From: Azolla pinnata
Taxonomy: Eukaryota > Streptophyta > Polypodiopsida > Salviniales > Salviniaceae
Reading direction: 5' to 3'
Assembly (NCBI GenBank): GCA_037176905.1
Contig: JBBBWG010015445.1
Span: forward strand, 7,217-71,216
DNA length: 64,000 nt
Shown here: one piece after another, positions 21,420 to 40,779 of the stretch
Position numbering within the stretch: the stretch's first letter is position 1
Layout of the letters: each line of letters starts with the position of its first letter
Position numbers and translations under genes: made by a program
Notes under the pieces: generated by a model
Database searches by the model: none
Seen by the model: only the letters and a program-made list of their open reading frames with translations
Told to the model about the DNA's origin: nothing

Positions 21420-24338
21420 CTGTTCTCTCTCGCTCCTTCTCGAATCATCAGAACTGCGGCAACCCATTTCTGTTTGCGCCACGGATTGCATTTGGGCGAT
21501 CTTCGATTTCCGGACTGGTGCGCAGGGGGGCATTCTGAGGGATTGGCGACCAAAATGAGGCATAAAATAGAAGGAAGGGGGGGGGGAAAGAGGCGCGTGT
21601 AGAGAGACAGAGAGACGGAGAACTTGAGAGAGGATTCAATCCAACGGGCATGTCAAGAATCATAACTACAGTCACGGAATTCTCTGATCTTTTTCTCTTT
21701 TCTCGCTTCTGTTCACCGATTTTGTAAGCTTCTGATCCTGAAAAAAAGGGAGCTCCAATCTGCGCCCCATTTTCTGTTCATCTCTCTCTGATCCGGAGCA
21801 AGGCAAAAAACCCCTCTCGATTCGCCTGAATCTGGAAACAGTTTTCAGAGGATGATTCAACCGACCGCATCACAAGCGATTTCAGCCTGCAATTTGTTGG
21901 GCGAAAACCATAATTTGTTTCCTGGCACGGATTCGTTTACAAAATTGAGAAGCAGCTGCTTGTTTTGATTTCAAGATTCCAAGCGGTAGAAATTGTTTCT
22001 CGTCTCTGGCTTGGAATTTGACAGATAGAAATCGCGCTGAATATTGGATTAAAAGTCCAGCACCACGATTAATTCATTCAGCTGAAACTGATCCTCGGAT
22101 TATGCTGCTGCAATCTTGAGCAAACGGATGTATAATCGCGGCATAACAGAGTGCAATCAACTGCTGAAATGATGTGATTAGTCGACATTGCGATTACCGG
22201 CTTTTCGGGCCCGTGATTCGATTCCGAATTCGTTTTGAATCGATCCAAGGATTCTGCTCAGCTCCGGTTTACAAATGAGAGAATGAACGAATCTTTCACG
22301 AAATGTATGATGTGACATCGTGGAAAAATAATGAGCTCTCTCTCCTTCTTTTGTTTCAACATTGGAGATAATTTGTGTGTAACTTACTCCATTTATATGT
22401 ACACTTCTCTTGATTCGAGATTCGAATAATTCGTTGCTGTTTTATGCTGTTTTTTCTTTCTATGTAGTGCTCTATTTATTCATTCTCTGCATCTGTTGAT
22501 GATTCAGTTGCTCCTTTTTTTTTTATTGTTTCGTCTTTTTAAATTTCTGGGAGTGACTTTAGTTTAGTATTTAATTCCATTAAAATCGAGCTCGTTGATC
22601 ATGGAAACTGGGGAGTTTTTTCAATAATCAAATAAACATTCGACTTTTAACACGATAAATACTCTTTTTTAGCTAGAAAAACATTACCATCTGTTTGATT
22701 TTTTCTTCACCTTTGTGGTGTAATATTTCCCAGTAAAAAGGAGTTTTGTAGTAAAAGAGAAGAAGAAAAGAAGTTTACTGTGGCATTAAAAGCAACCAAA
22801 AAAACAAAAACTAACTAGAATTCGTAGGATAAAATGATCAATTGTAATTAAGAGACACGCCAATAAGCTTGATTAAGTTTTTAGATGGAGTCATTAGCAA
22901 AAAAAAAACAGGACCAAGAGCAAGCCGCAAATTTGATTACGATGAATGGCAAAGCTAAATCCTAATCCAATCAAATTAGAGAAAATTTGATTAGAGGCTT
23001 AACAAATCTTGATTAGAGAAAATTTGAGAAACACACACGTTAATTAGCTTAACTAAGTTTTAGATGAAGCCATTGAGAGAAAATATAAAAACACCAAGAG
23101 CAAGCAAACAAAATTCATTACAATGGCAAAGTTAAATCATAAATCAAATCAAATTATGCTTAGGAAATCGTGATTAGGAAATAAATGAGAAACCCGCACA
23201 TTAGAAAATTAATGTAAATCAAATCATCAGTTGAATTAAATGTTAAATATATACTCCTTTATATATGTAATTATAAAGAAGAGACAAAAATCAGCTTTGT
23301 TAAGTTTTAGATAAGCAAAAAAACAAAAAAGAGCAAGCCAAAAAATGATCACAATAGCCAAAAAAAAATGTCAAAATTCATTGGGATTGTTTTATATAAA
23401 AAAAGAGTTGTAATTAGAAAGAAAAAGAGAAACAAAATTAGCTTGTTAAGCCTGTAGATAAGGCCAATGGTCCAACCAAAACACAAGGAAATAATAAGAA
23501 GAAAGAAAAGAGGCAAAGAAAAGAGGAAGGGAAGGAAGCAAATGCAGGTGGAAGTTCTTTTGCTCTCTTTCATTCATTTTACTTTCCTTGTTTGTTGTCT
23601 GTGTGGTGTTGTTGCAGCTTTTGTTGTTGGTTGGTTGGTTGTGTTGTGTTTGTGTTGGTGAGTGTGTGGAGAGAGTCACTGTTCTGGGACACAACATCTG
23701 AAGCTAGAACATCTGCAGATGCCAGAAGGGCTTCTCGCTCTCTGATTCCCAGGTGTCTGTCTGTCTTTCTGTTTGTCTGTCTGTCTGTAAAAACAGCTTG
23801 TCGAGGTCTTCATCTGTTCCCTGCGGTTCTTTCTCAGAGGGGACTTGTTCCCAGTTCTCGTGAGTTCTTCAGTCGATCGATCCACGTTATCCGGGCAAAT
23901 GGATGCAGATGCAAGCCTCTGTCTGAAACACGGGGGCTTATAGCGAGTCTGCCGAATCTGTAAGGTGGTGGGGTGGGGGGACAAAAACAAGTATAAAAGA
24001 TGGGGGGCAAAAACCAGGAATAAATTCCGGATCGGGACCGAATCTATCTGGAAATACACCCTGATCTGCGCCCACTTGCTTGCCACCGTGCATCAGATAA
24101 TCTCCATGCATGGCGACCACATGATCTTAGTCTGGAGCTCAGATCGATCTTTGTTTTTGCTCTTAACAATAACAAGGTTTAGCATCGTGAAAGTTATGAT
24201 GCAGGAATATTGCGACGTGATGTGAAGACTACTATTACGTTAGCCCTCTGATTAATTCAAGTCGTCAATGTTTCTGAGTCCATTTCGTCAAATATCAATC
24301 CATATGACAAAATGTTGCATTCTATCAAAACCTTCCTT

Positions 24339-24375
<37 letters not shown>

Positions 24376-25190
24376 GGATATTCATACAATGCGAAGAATC
24401 ATTGTGTTATGCTCCTGCCCCACTGCCAGATTCTCAATGATATTCCATTACCCTTGTGGATATTATATTCCAATTGATTCAGCATATGATCCCCTCTCTG
24501 ATAAGGTTGTTCTGATCATTGTTACTTCTTAATTCATTGCGACCCATGGAGCGCGAGATTGAAAGAGGGGGACTTGACCTCATCAACCTTTACTATCGGC
24601 ACACAATCAAACTGTAACTAAGATATCAATCAACGTACACATCATCCATAATTAGGTATGATTGTGGCATGGTGACTGTTTCTTAAGCTAAATGGGCTAC
24701 ATTATGTTATATATAACCATTTCGATTCAACAGTAGCCAATGCTAATGCTTTTCTTTATTGTATCTTTCCTTTTTGTTTATTTCCCTTGCTATATTTAAT
24801 CATATACTATATCTTTCTCGGATCTCGCCCAAGCTTGTCATGCTTTAGGGCTCGACATGAAAAAAACTCAAGAGGAATTGCGACGACGCTTGACTTGAGG
24901 AGTCGGAGCTTATACACAAGAAGGGGGATTAAATGGTGTGGTTAAGCACTCTTAATCTAATCGTTCCCTCTCACAATAAAATGATCACCGTCAGCATTGA
25001 TTGATCCTGAGGACCGCGGGCATGTGATAGAAAACGACCTGCATATTCTATCTGATGTGCTCTCAAACAACGGCATTGCATCGATCTCACCGAAGATAGT
25101 CAATCGCAGTTATTTATACACACATTAAGGGGCATTTGGAGAAGTTGACTTGAGCAAAATCTATAGAGAAGGGGAGAAGCTAGCTGTCGG
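21420..25190. other. Long AT-rich intergenic region
   Basis: No gene was recognised. It contains the 22.9-23.5 kb tandem units listed separately, a TGTC run near 23755-23790 and a TG/TA run at 24340-24374. ORFs up to 136 codons occur but have no family features and overlap on both strands. Confidence 0.55.
22860..23480. repeat. Four diverged tandem units in intergenic AT-rich DNA
   Basis: Each unit has a TTAAGTTTTAGAT-like word, a poly-A run with CCAAGAGCAAGC, an AATTTGATTACAATG-like word and GGCAAAG. Units begin near 22869, 23053, 23297 and 23445. The later ones are shorter and more A-rich. Confidence 0.65.
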
Positions 25191-25199
25191 TTCGACGAG

Positions 25200-26620
25200 G
25201 CATTGGTCACACTTCCACATCAAAGCATCGACACATTCGAACAAGAGGTCGGTATATATTACATATATGTATGTATGTATGTATGTAACGTAGAGTACGG
25301 AAGCTCCACCATTGAAGAAGTATGCCACCATCAAGGTCTCGCTGGAACGTATTTGTCAAGCCGAAGGAGACGACTTGAACATTTCCGCGTCCGAATGCAA
25401 GGAAGCTGATGCATGTACTCGGTGTTTTAGCAGTTAGTAGTTTGGGGCACAACGAGATTTGACCCAACAACCTCTCTTCGATCAGGCGAGCGTGCAGAAG
25501 GATCGGATTTCGGATAGTCCATCGCACTCAGAATATCGAGACATCGATCTGCCTTTTGAGCAAGCTGGCTTTTCCGAACGCATGTCTTTGTAAAATGCTA
25601 ATCTCCTAAATCCCTTTGTGTCATCCATCGCTTGCACCGCCGACCACATCGCGAACTTTGGTTCAGTGTCCAAGTTCATCAAATAAATCGCGAAGTAGCC
25701 TTTCCTTGCTTTTAAAGGAGATCTCTCTGCTGCATATCTAAACCCTAATCCTTAAACCCTGAAACCCTTTGTTCGCATCACGCATGTCCACACAGAGAGA
25801 TTGCACCACCGACCGGATCGCTACCTCTGGTCCATGGCCAAGTAGGAAATCCACAACTTCAGCAGAGTGAAACACCGTATAACGAATGCTCTATAGCGAC
25901 AAAACACTCTTGTTATAAGCCCGTATAGATAGATACATTCATACATACATATAGCCCTGAGCTTGGACCACTTTTTTTTTTCTCATAAGTAGATAGAGGT
26001 CCACCAACCTTTCTCATCCCTTTTCTGATTGTCCCCACTAAGTTGTTGGAATGCATCGTCGTAAGACCCGATCAGTTTTAATGGCTCTTCACCTATGAAG
26101 TGTGTTACCACTTTGACCACGGTTAGCACGCACCAGACGATCCAATCAATGTTAAGCTCATGCAAGAAAGAACTAACCGTTCTCCCGGAGTGGGCATAGA
26201 CACCCGAGCACCAGGCCTGCAAGTTCTAGGCTCCTTTTTTTTTCTCTCTGTTGTTGCTCACCATCATTCATCCAGCAATGGAAACTGTATGACATTCATG
26301 GAAGGTAAGTATCGAGAGATGCAGGGTTTCTTTCTTGCGCATTTTTAAAACCCTTCGCCGAAATTCCAGCTTGGTGTTCGGTCTAACGAAAAAAACAAAC
26401 CTAACCTTCTTTTCAGTCTTTAGGTTTGACTTGGGCACAAATGCTACTTTGTATTGTAAATCTGTCAATAAAAAGCACGCTGAAGCAAAAAGGTTTTCTT
26501 TTTTACCTCGATCCTCTTCATGAAGATAATCAAGTTTGCGCCTTTTCCAGCCATCTTTAAGCTCCCCAATCTTCTGCCTAAACTGATGCATTCTAACTAG
26601 ACAAAAGTTTTTGTAGTGAT
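25200..26620 (-). other. Unassigned region with two related coding-like fragments
   Basis: On the minus strand, 25682-25605 reads LDTEPKFAMWSAVQAMDDTKG. A second, diverged stretch at about 25860-25795 reads FLLGHGPEVAIRSVVQSL. The two align residue by residue over about 18 positions, so this region was duplicated from something that may once have been coding. The frame of the first copy runs on for about 37 codons and stops. The family was not identified. Other ORFs to 26591 are short. Confidence 0.3.
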
Positions 26621-27233
26621 AGGTAGATTTAGATTGAATAGTCGAAACCCAGTTTAGAAAGCATCATCTACAGCATGGATCTTGCAAACAATCTATCATC
26701 TTGTTTTCCAAGTAGTTGGGCCCATGCTTTTCTACTTTGCCCTCTTCAATTGTGGCTGATGATGTAACACAATGCTTGTATGCATTGCTCTTCACCCTTA
26801 ATGTTTGCTCGCCACCCCGTGACTTATAATATAAAGAAATCACATTAGGACCAGGCCCCAATTGGAGCTATTAATTTGGACAGTCGATCGATACCCACGT
26901 GCTCCATTCACCAAGTGATTTTTAAAATCCTGTCTTTATATCACAATGAAATCACACATTTTCAAGTAGAGACAGATACATGTGTACGCTATGCAGAATT
27001 AATACAAGTTTGCAATTCCTTATCTCTTTTCTGGTGTGAAAAGTTCTGGGGATGATTTTGATTTATAAACCAGATCGGAGGTGTTATGCTCTGTGCAGCA
27101 AAACAACCAATCAGCAATGATGTTCTATAAACAGGCTGGACAATTTTAGAAAAGAAAACATCCACATTGCAAATGCCTCTTCAAAGAGTTTTAAGAATTG
27201 AGACATTGTGTTTGCCCTTCACAAAAGCGAAAC

Positions 27234-33597
<6,364 letters not shown>

Positions 33598-33734
33598 GGC
33601 TCCAAAGAAGACAGAAGAAACTTCTGCAGGACTTCTTCACAAAATTTTACTTACATCACTGAGAAAGATGAAATGAAATTAATTTCATTTTACTTACAAC
33701 ATAGGATAATAGTAAACGATAAGAAAGAAATTAA

Positions 33735-33985
33735 TTACATTAGCTAACAATCAACACCTAATTAATTAATTCCGTTAGTATAACTTTGATCGATTTTGTT
33801 CCAAATTGCTTCCTGATAATTGATCCTGATCGATTCCCTTGCTACATTCGACGAACAAAATCTGGTAATCTTATAATCTATTTAATACATTAGCATATTA
33901 ATCAATTAGTTAATTTGATGTTGATTGAGCTCCCAATTAATTGATTTGGTGTTATTCAATTAATTGAGCATTAATTTTTAAAACT
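33735..33985. repeat. Dispersed repeat copy, also found in tandem at 63.4-63.9 kb
   Basis: It shares, in order, CACCTAATTAATTAATTCCGTT, TTGATCCTGATCGATTC with CTTGC, a GGTAATCTTATAATC word, and TTGATTTGGTGTTA with the two units at 63516 and 63704, at lower identity. It lies just upstream of MAP2, as the other copies lie upstream of the DUF761 gene. Confidence 0.65.
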
Positions 33986-33989
33986 ATGC

Positions 33990-36150
33990 GCAAATTTATA
34001 CCTTATTATGTGTTGCTGCCCCAGTTTTTGTCACTTCATAAACGATGTTTTTACATCGTGTATATGTATGACAAACCAGATGCTATCTTCATTATTACAT
34101 ATTGATGTAATGCAAAAATATGTTTGCCACATATTTGGCTGGGTGCACTATACAAGGCATATGCTCATTCTCGGAGAGCAAGTGGTTTCACACTAGAACG
34201 TTGTCACGGAAAAAACAACAAGAAAGTGTGCAAATCAAGGCAAGATCATCAGGGTCTCAGAGCAGAAGATGTCAATAGCTTAAGAAAGATACTACCTTTT
34301 AAAGCTATCTACTAAATAATGATAAATTAATATTATTAATTTTAATTGAAAATGATATTTACAACCCAAGAGAGCATCTGAGGAGTTTAAGCTAAAGTAT
34401 GAAAGTTTGGGCTGAGTATGAGAGGCTCGATATATGGGAATATTTTACTTTTTAGGGTATGGGAGTCTAACAGTTTTAGGGTTTGAAAATATATACATGG
34501 GTCTTAATGTTTGATAGTGTATGGGATTTAGGGTTTGAAAAAACATGCGAGTTGTTTTGTTTGAGAGAGTATGGCTACAAGAAAACAAGGATTTTTGGGA
34601 TTTTAGAAAACATCAATTTATAGGCTTTAGAAAATGTTAGATTTTTTTAGGGTTTGGGAGAATATAATTGACAATTTTGAGCATATCACCTTTTATTTGT
34701 TGAAAAGGAGTTAATTAAAAAATAATGCAAGAGAAACTAGATAATTTGATTTGAGAGAGTCGAGATTTTTGAAAGGTTACAATCATATTATTAACCATTA
34801 TAATTTGGATATTTCATAGTTCTTAAGAGCTTGTAAAAATATATGATAATTTTCTATAAGAATATTTGATGTTTTTGTGGTTTTTTACTAAATTTGATGA
34901 TTTCTATGGTATTTGGAATGCTTCGAAAATATTTTATAGTGTTTTATAAAGAAGATATAATGGTGTTTAATGTTTTTTTGGGGGATTCTTGAATGTGTTT
35001 TCTTTTTTTGTTGGGATTATTTTCTACAAAGCAATTAGTTGGCCAATGCAATATACAGTATGGATCATCTCGTTTATTAGAATGGATGTTTACATTTTTA
35101 TTTAGTAATAGAAATACTCAAGATGTCTACCTTGAACTTATGATACTTTTATATTAGTTTGATGTGTAGTTGCATTATCCTTGAGGCTATCTAATCTAAT
35201 AGGTTGCATCATGATCATAGATTTGTGCACAATGTTAGTACAGACAATGATACAATGATGAAGGGTTTTGAGGACAAGTCAAATGATCATTTTGTGGGAG
35301 GGACTTTGATTTGATACTCTTTGAGCGAAGTAGTTGTTCTCTTCTCTGAGAACTTCAAAGAAAATAGCTAACGTGACGAATTTAACAAAGGATTTATAAG
35401 GATAAAAGCATGATGATACCCAATTGAGATACAAAAAATATGAAAGCACCTTTGGTGTTATTAGAATTCACGTTTGTACAATTGTACATTCTAGGCTTTG
35501 TTGGGAAAGAGTAATTATTTAAACCAATAAAATCCATCAAATTAAATTAAGGCTCTCATAGACTTTCTGGGATCTTTTCTTTAGTTATTTTTTTAACTAA
35601 TAAATTGATCATATTTCCAAAAGAAAAACATTAAGGCTACTCTCAAAACACTATAAATTGGAAACATTAAAGTTAATGTGTTATTGGTGCTATAAATATT
35701 TAATTACAATTGATAAAAAGTGTACTTAGACTATCTACAAATTATTATGGGACACAACAACAATCACTAAGCATGTGATCCAATTTAGCATATACACCCA
35801 TTGTTTTGAATAACCTCGGCATAATGATTTCTTTGCACACTAACCATTGTGTTAGTATGTGTCCTTAAAATAGTACAATCAATCTGAAACTCATATGGAA
35901 TGCATTAATCGGTGTATATACATAACAAACCTATGGCCGAGAAGCTCTTCGTCAATTCGACAAGATGCATTCACAAGGTTATGTGACCAAGTGTTATCGT
36001 TGTTTTGTATGCTTATGGAAAGAGATAGTGGCAAGGAATGGGCCTCATGTCATACTCATATCATATCAATTAGGTTTATAGTTTCTTTCTCTTCATTATG
36101 GACCACAAAAGACCAAACTTAATATCTCATGCTTTTTAGAACTCCCTAAA
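33990..36150. other. AT-rich intergenic DNA with TTTAGGGTTTG words
   Basis: No gene was recognised. From 34390 to 34680 there are several TTTTAGGGTTTG and TATGGGA words spaced about 55-65 bp apart, another faint telomere-like array. The rest is AT-rich with only short ORFs. Confidence 0.5.
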
Positions 36151-36184
36151 TGTTTAAAGTCATGATGCACCATGTTGTGAATAG

Positions 36185-37065
36185 ACCATCAAGGCTCACC
36201 ATATCCAACCTAAACTCTAAACTCTACTGGCTTAATCCGGCTATCCACCCTTAACCCTAAACTTTGATGACTTAATCTATCTATCCATGCTAAACCCCTA
36301 AATTCTACTAACTTAATTTGGCTATCAACCCTAAACCCTAAATGCTACTTACTTAGTACAACTATCCACCCTAATTAACCCTAAACTCTGATGTCTTAAT
36401 TTGGATATCCACCCTAAACCCTAAAATTTACTGACCTAATTTGGCTATCCACCCTAAACCCTAAAATTTACTGACCTAATTCGGCTATCCACCCTAAACC
36501 CTGAATGCTACCGACTTAGTCTAACTATCGACCCTAAACCCTGAATGCTACCGACTTAGTCTGACTATCGACCCTAAACCCTGAATGCTACCGACTTAGT
36601 CTGACTATCAACCCTAAACCCTAGATTGATCTACTGGCTTAATCTGGCTATCTACCCTAAACCCTAAATGAGACTTAATCCAACTATCGACCCTAAAGCC
36701 TAAACTCCACCGACTTAATCCAGCTATCCACCCTAAACCCTTAACTCTATTGGCTTAATCCAACCATCCACCCATAAACCCTAGACTGATTTATTGACTT
36801 AATCCGGCTATCCACCCTATAACCTAAATTCTACTGACCTAATCTGGCTATCGGAACCCTAAACTCTACTGACTTAATCCTACCAAGCCTAACCCTTAAA
36901 TTCTACTGACTTAATCTGCCTATCCACCCTAAATCCTAAATTCTACTAACCTTATCCGGCTATCAACCCTGAACCTTAAACTCTACAGACTTGATCCTAC
37001 CAACCCTAACCCCTAAATTCTATTGACTTAATCTGCCTATCGACTCTAAACCCTAGTTGATCACT
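36185..37065. repeat. 40-bp minisatellite containing CCCTAAACCCTAAA
   Basis: About 20 units of GGCTATCCACCCTAAACCCT plus AAATTCTACTGACTTAATCT. The exact 40-bp period is clear at 36421/36461 and 36501/36541/36581, and outer units are more diverged. Each unit holds two plant-telomere-like heptamers. Confidence 0.95.
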
Positions 37066-37069
37066 AGCG

Positions 37070-37840
37070 TTTACTTAATTACATGTACATGCGCCGGACT
37101 CGATATGGCCAGGTATGTACCTAATGACACGCTAATCGTGCGATTAACCCGAGCCTAGCCTTGCTGAACCCTTCACACAAGCATGCTGTATGTGATTCAG
37201 AAGAAACTAGCTAGGGTTCGTAGGGTTAGGGTTAGGCCAGGTTTAGTAGGAGAACGGTGGTGTATATTTCTCGAGACTTTAACAACGTACCTTTTTTATA
37301 AAGAGCTTGACACCGATCGTTAAAGATACATCGATCGTAAACAATGATGGAGCATGAAGAATGGAGCTACAAACGAGGGAATTATAGATGATAAAGCTAT
37401 GAACTCAAGGAAGCTATGAGTGAGTATTAGAGCATGAAGACAGATAAAGAGAAGAAAGGATTAACTGAAACGAGAAGATGGAGTGATGTGTGTTGCTCAT
37501 GACTTGGCTCGACTCCCTTGATTGGACAAAGAAGATTATAAGCATTTACGGCGTGGGATCAAAGACCAATGCATGAGGATGTTCCTAAGTATTCTGCAGT
37601 GCTCTTTCTGGTACTGACCAAGGACAGAGAGCATGAACGAGCGCGAGCGATCGCATGCAATCCTCGCAAAACAATGGAGAGTGCACCGATGCGAGGAAGA
37701 ATCGGGCGTGGCCGTTGCATCGAACTGCTGGAGCAGAAACGAGCAAGAGCAGTTAACACCAGTGCAAGTTAAGCGCGCATGTGCAAATCCTCAGCAGGAA
37801 TCGGAACGACGCGGGGTTCAAGTAAAATCCCATACCGGAG
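37070..37840. other. Intergenic stretch, nothing recognised
   Basis: Mixed sequence between the 40-bp minisatellite and the ATGT array. It has short ORFs only, and GTAGGGTTAGGGTTAGG near 37220 is a short telomere-like run. Confidence 0.5.
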
Positions 37841-37844
37841 ATTT

Positions 37845-38215
37845 TACGTGTACATGTACGCGTACATGCATGTCGTATGCATGTGTATGTTTAGGCACAT
37901 GTGTGTATGTATGTATGGGTATGTTTGTGCACATGTGTGTATGTGCATGCGCATGTGCATGTGTGCGTGCGTGTGCATTGTGTGTATGTGCATGTTTGTG
38001 CACATGTGTGTATGTGCATGTGGGTGTGCATGTGCATGTTTATGCACACGTGTGCATGTGCATGTGTATGTTGATGCATGTGTTTGCGCTCATGTGCATG
38101 TGTATGCGGTGCATGTATGGGTATGCATGTATGTGTGCGCGCGCGTTTATACATATGTATGTGCATGCGCGTGCATGTGCATGCATGTGTATGCATGTGT
38201 ATGCGCACAGACGAC
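37845..38215. repeat. GTGCATGT/GTATGT low-complexity array
   Basis: About 370 bp made of TGTG, CATG and TATG words, giving Cys/Met/Val- or His/Thr-rich frames on both strands. It ends about 60 bases before the trihelix ATG. Confidence 0.95.
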
Positions 38216-38276
38216 ATGATGATAAGAGAGATGACATGTGAAGAAGAGTCTGCGCTTACAGTTTAGGAATTCGGAA

Positions 38277-40777
38277 ATGGCATCTGGAGAAGAAGGAGAA
38301 GAAGAGGAGGAGGAAGAAGAAGAAGAAGAAGAAGATGATGATGATGATGAAGGTAGAGAGCACGATGAGCGGGCCGGCGACAATGATGATGAAGTAGGGG
38401 AGCACGGCACGTGGATGAGGAAGAAGAAGCAGAAAGAAGACGAGGAGGAGGAGGAGGAGAAGGGAAAGGAAGAAGTACCGGTCGACGCTTCTTGCAGAGC
38501 AGTCAGATCCAACTTCCCTTTCCAGGTTAGAGATGATGTCAAATCCGTTTCTCCATGGTTTTTATTCAGGATACAGGATTGCGTTGTCTGAATCTAGCGC
38601 GGGTTTCATTGTTCTCTAGACCCAAAGTTTGACCCTAATTACAACGCCAAGTTAGATTTCAGGCAGGTTAGAGATCGTGTCAATCCCTTTTTCCATAGCT
38701 TTTTCTTGAGAATATTGTGAAAATCATCACAAACATGAGGTTTCGTACGCATGTTCTATTTTGTCTAGACCCAAACCCCTAAATGTTTCTGGAAATATTT
38801 ATGGACATCCAGAATTTGACCATATTGTTCAAGCTTATGATGCATTCTCATCAATGAATGACTCAATCTATGAGTGCAGTTTTTCTCGGATTAGGTGCGA
38901 AGCTTTTAGTGACTTTTCCGCGGGTAAATGAAGCTCTTTATGATGAAATTTGTGAGATTTCCAGTACATTAATTAGTGCACAAAACAAAGCGCCAGATCT
39001 CCCTACACAAATGGAGCTAGCAGGGTGAACCTTGTAAGACTTTCTTTTACGCATACATACATCCCTCATGTCTGCGATAATTGTAATCTCATCTTAACTC
39101 TCAACCTTTTGATTGCTTACAGTTGCTTTCAGAGCTCGCCCTAGCTTTCCAGTGTCAGTTTTAGCTCCTAGCTGAGCAAATTGCAAATGTAACCCTAGGT
39201 CTCCACAATCAATCCAGGAAAAGAGCTGTATGTGTAGCAATATCTTTACATTACTAGCAAAGGCTAGGTCTTTCATCTAACTTTAGCTTTCCACAAGCAC
39301 GAGTAAAAGTTTAAGATGTTTTTATGGTTTCTCTGACTTTTATATACCTGCTCAATATGATGAATGTTATGAATGGATCCAGAATGGGGTGAAGGAAGGC
39401 ATGGCTGAGAGCATCAAGAATATGCAAGAGATTGTTGATGATGTTGAGAATTTGCATAAAATGATCAATTATGTCAAGAACAAGGAGGCAATCCTTGACG
39501 GTGCCAAGGATGAGCAGCAAATGGCCGACTTTGTTGAGAGTAAGCAGGGAACCGTCAATCAGGTGGAGAGTAAGCAAGATGTTGAAGATGATGTGAGGAA
39601 TAAGGGAGAAACAGATGATGATGTTGAGAATAAGCAAGATCTTGGCGATGATGTTGAGAACAATCTAAAAATGGATGGTGATGTTGGAAACAAGCTAGAA
39701 ACCGATGATGACGATGCCATGAACAAGCTTGCAATGGCTGATGATGATCTCTGGAACAAGCTAGCAATGGCTCATGATGATGTGGGGAACAGGCTAGAAA
39801 TGGTGGCTGATGACGCTGAGAATAAGCGACAAATGGCCAATAATGATGATGCCGGGAACAAGCTAGAAATGGCTGATGATGGTGATGATGCCGAGAACAA
39901 GCTCGCAAAGATTGATGATGATGCCAAGAACAAGCTAGCAATGGCTGATGATGATGCCAAGAACAAGCTAGCAATGGTCAATGATGATGATGCCGGGAGC
40001 AAGCTAGCAATGGTCAACGATGATGACAATGACGATGCTGGGAGCAAGCTGGCAATGGTCGATGATGATGATGACGACGACGACGACGACGGTGACGATG
40101 ATGATGATGCACAGAACCAGCTAGCGATTGTCGAGCACAAGCCAAATGCGGTGGCATTGGGGCTCGATAAGAATCTGAAAGGGATATGGAAGGACGAGTG
40201 GGTAGCATCCCTGATACGTCTGCGGGGCATGATGAACGATGAGTTCAGCAAGCCGCAGAAAGCAGGGCTGGATGTGTGGGCGCGGCTCACAGCGCAGATG
40301 ACGGAGACCCACAAGGGCTTTGACAAAAACAGTGAGAGCTGCCGCAAGAAGTGGCAGCGGATCTACAAGCAGTTCAAGGACAGCAAAGCAGTTCAAGGAA
40401 GCGGAAGTGCAGGCAAGCAAGGCACAAGCAAATGGTTCAAGCTGGTGAACCAATGCATGCCTGAGGGAGAAGATGAAGACATAGCTGATGGTTTGAACAA
40501 CGACATGGTCGGGCCAAGCCTGATGATCAAGGGCCCACGAAGCAAGAAGCCTCTGAGCCTTCGGAGCAAGCATCGCCAGAGCTCCCGAAGCAAAGAACAT
40601 GTGCCCCCGAGCAAGAAAGCTCGCCGGGACCAGCGGATCAGAGATTCTCTGTCCCAGATGGTCGACACTTGGCGCGAATCGCTCCAAGTGCTCAAGGACT
40701 CGGAAGCCAAGCGGCTGGCGGCGTTGCAGCGGCTCAATGCCACCATGTCTGGCCTCCTCGATATCCTGCGCCAGTGA
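38277..40777 (+). CDS. Trihelix (Myb/SANT-like) DNA-binding protein with long acidic repeat region
   Basis: Exons are 38277-38525 and 39383-40777, both phase 0, giving 547 residues. Residues 1-83 start MASGEEGEE and are mostly Glu/Asp with a KKKQK patch. Residues about 160-325 are 12- to 16-residue tandem units built on NKLAMADDD and DDA, ending in an Asp-only run. The trihelix-like domain is at about 352-441: WKDEWVASLIRLR, a long second helix with VWARLTAQM, then CRKKWQRIYKQFK. These are the tryptophan-spaced helices that bind GT-type elements. A basic patch at about 470-500 (SKKPLSLRSKHR, SKKARR) can serve nuclear import. The end (IRDSLSQMVDTWRESLQVLK onward) is a likely coiled coil. The DNA-binding part is secure; the exact 5-prime exon and the function are inferred. 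Confidence 0.72.
38508..38790. repeat. Tandem duplication of about 142 bp across the trihelix exon 1 donor
   Basis: CAGGTTAGAGATGATGTCAA at 38523 and CAGGTTAGAGATCGTGTCAA at 38664 head two copies that also share a TTCTCCATGG/TTTCCATAGC word and TCTAGACCCAAA. The first copy spans the splice donor; the second lies inside the intron. Confidence 0.8.
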
Positions 40778-40779
40778 AT

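Noticed and set aside
23592-24086. Frames of 123 (+) and 136 (-) codons
   Set aside because: They overlap on opposite strands in low-complexity T/G-rich DNA, with no motif.
36185-37065. Regularly spaced repeats as a CRISPR array
   Set aside because: The units are contiguous 40-bp tandem repeats with no unique spacers, and the genome is a plant's.
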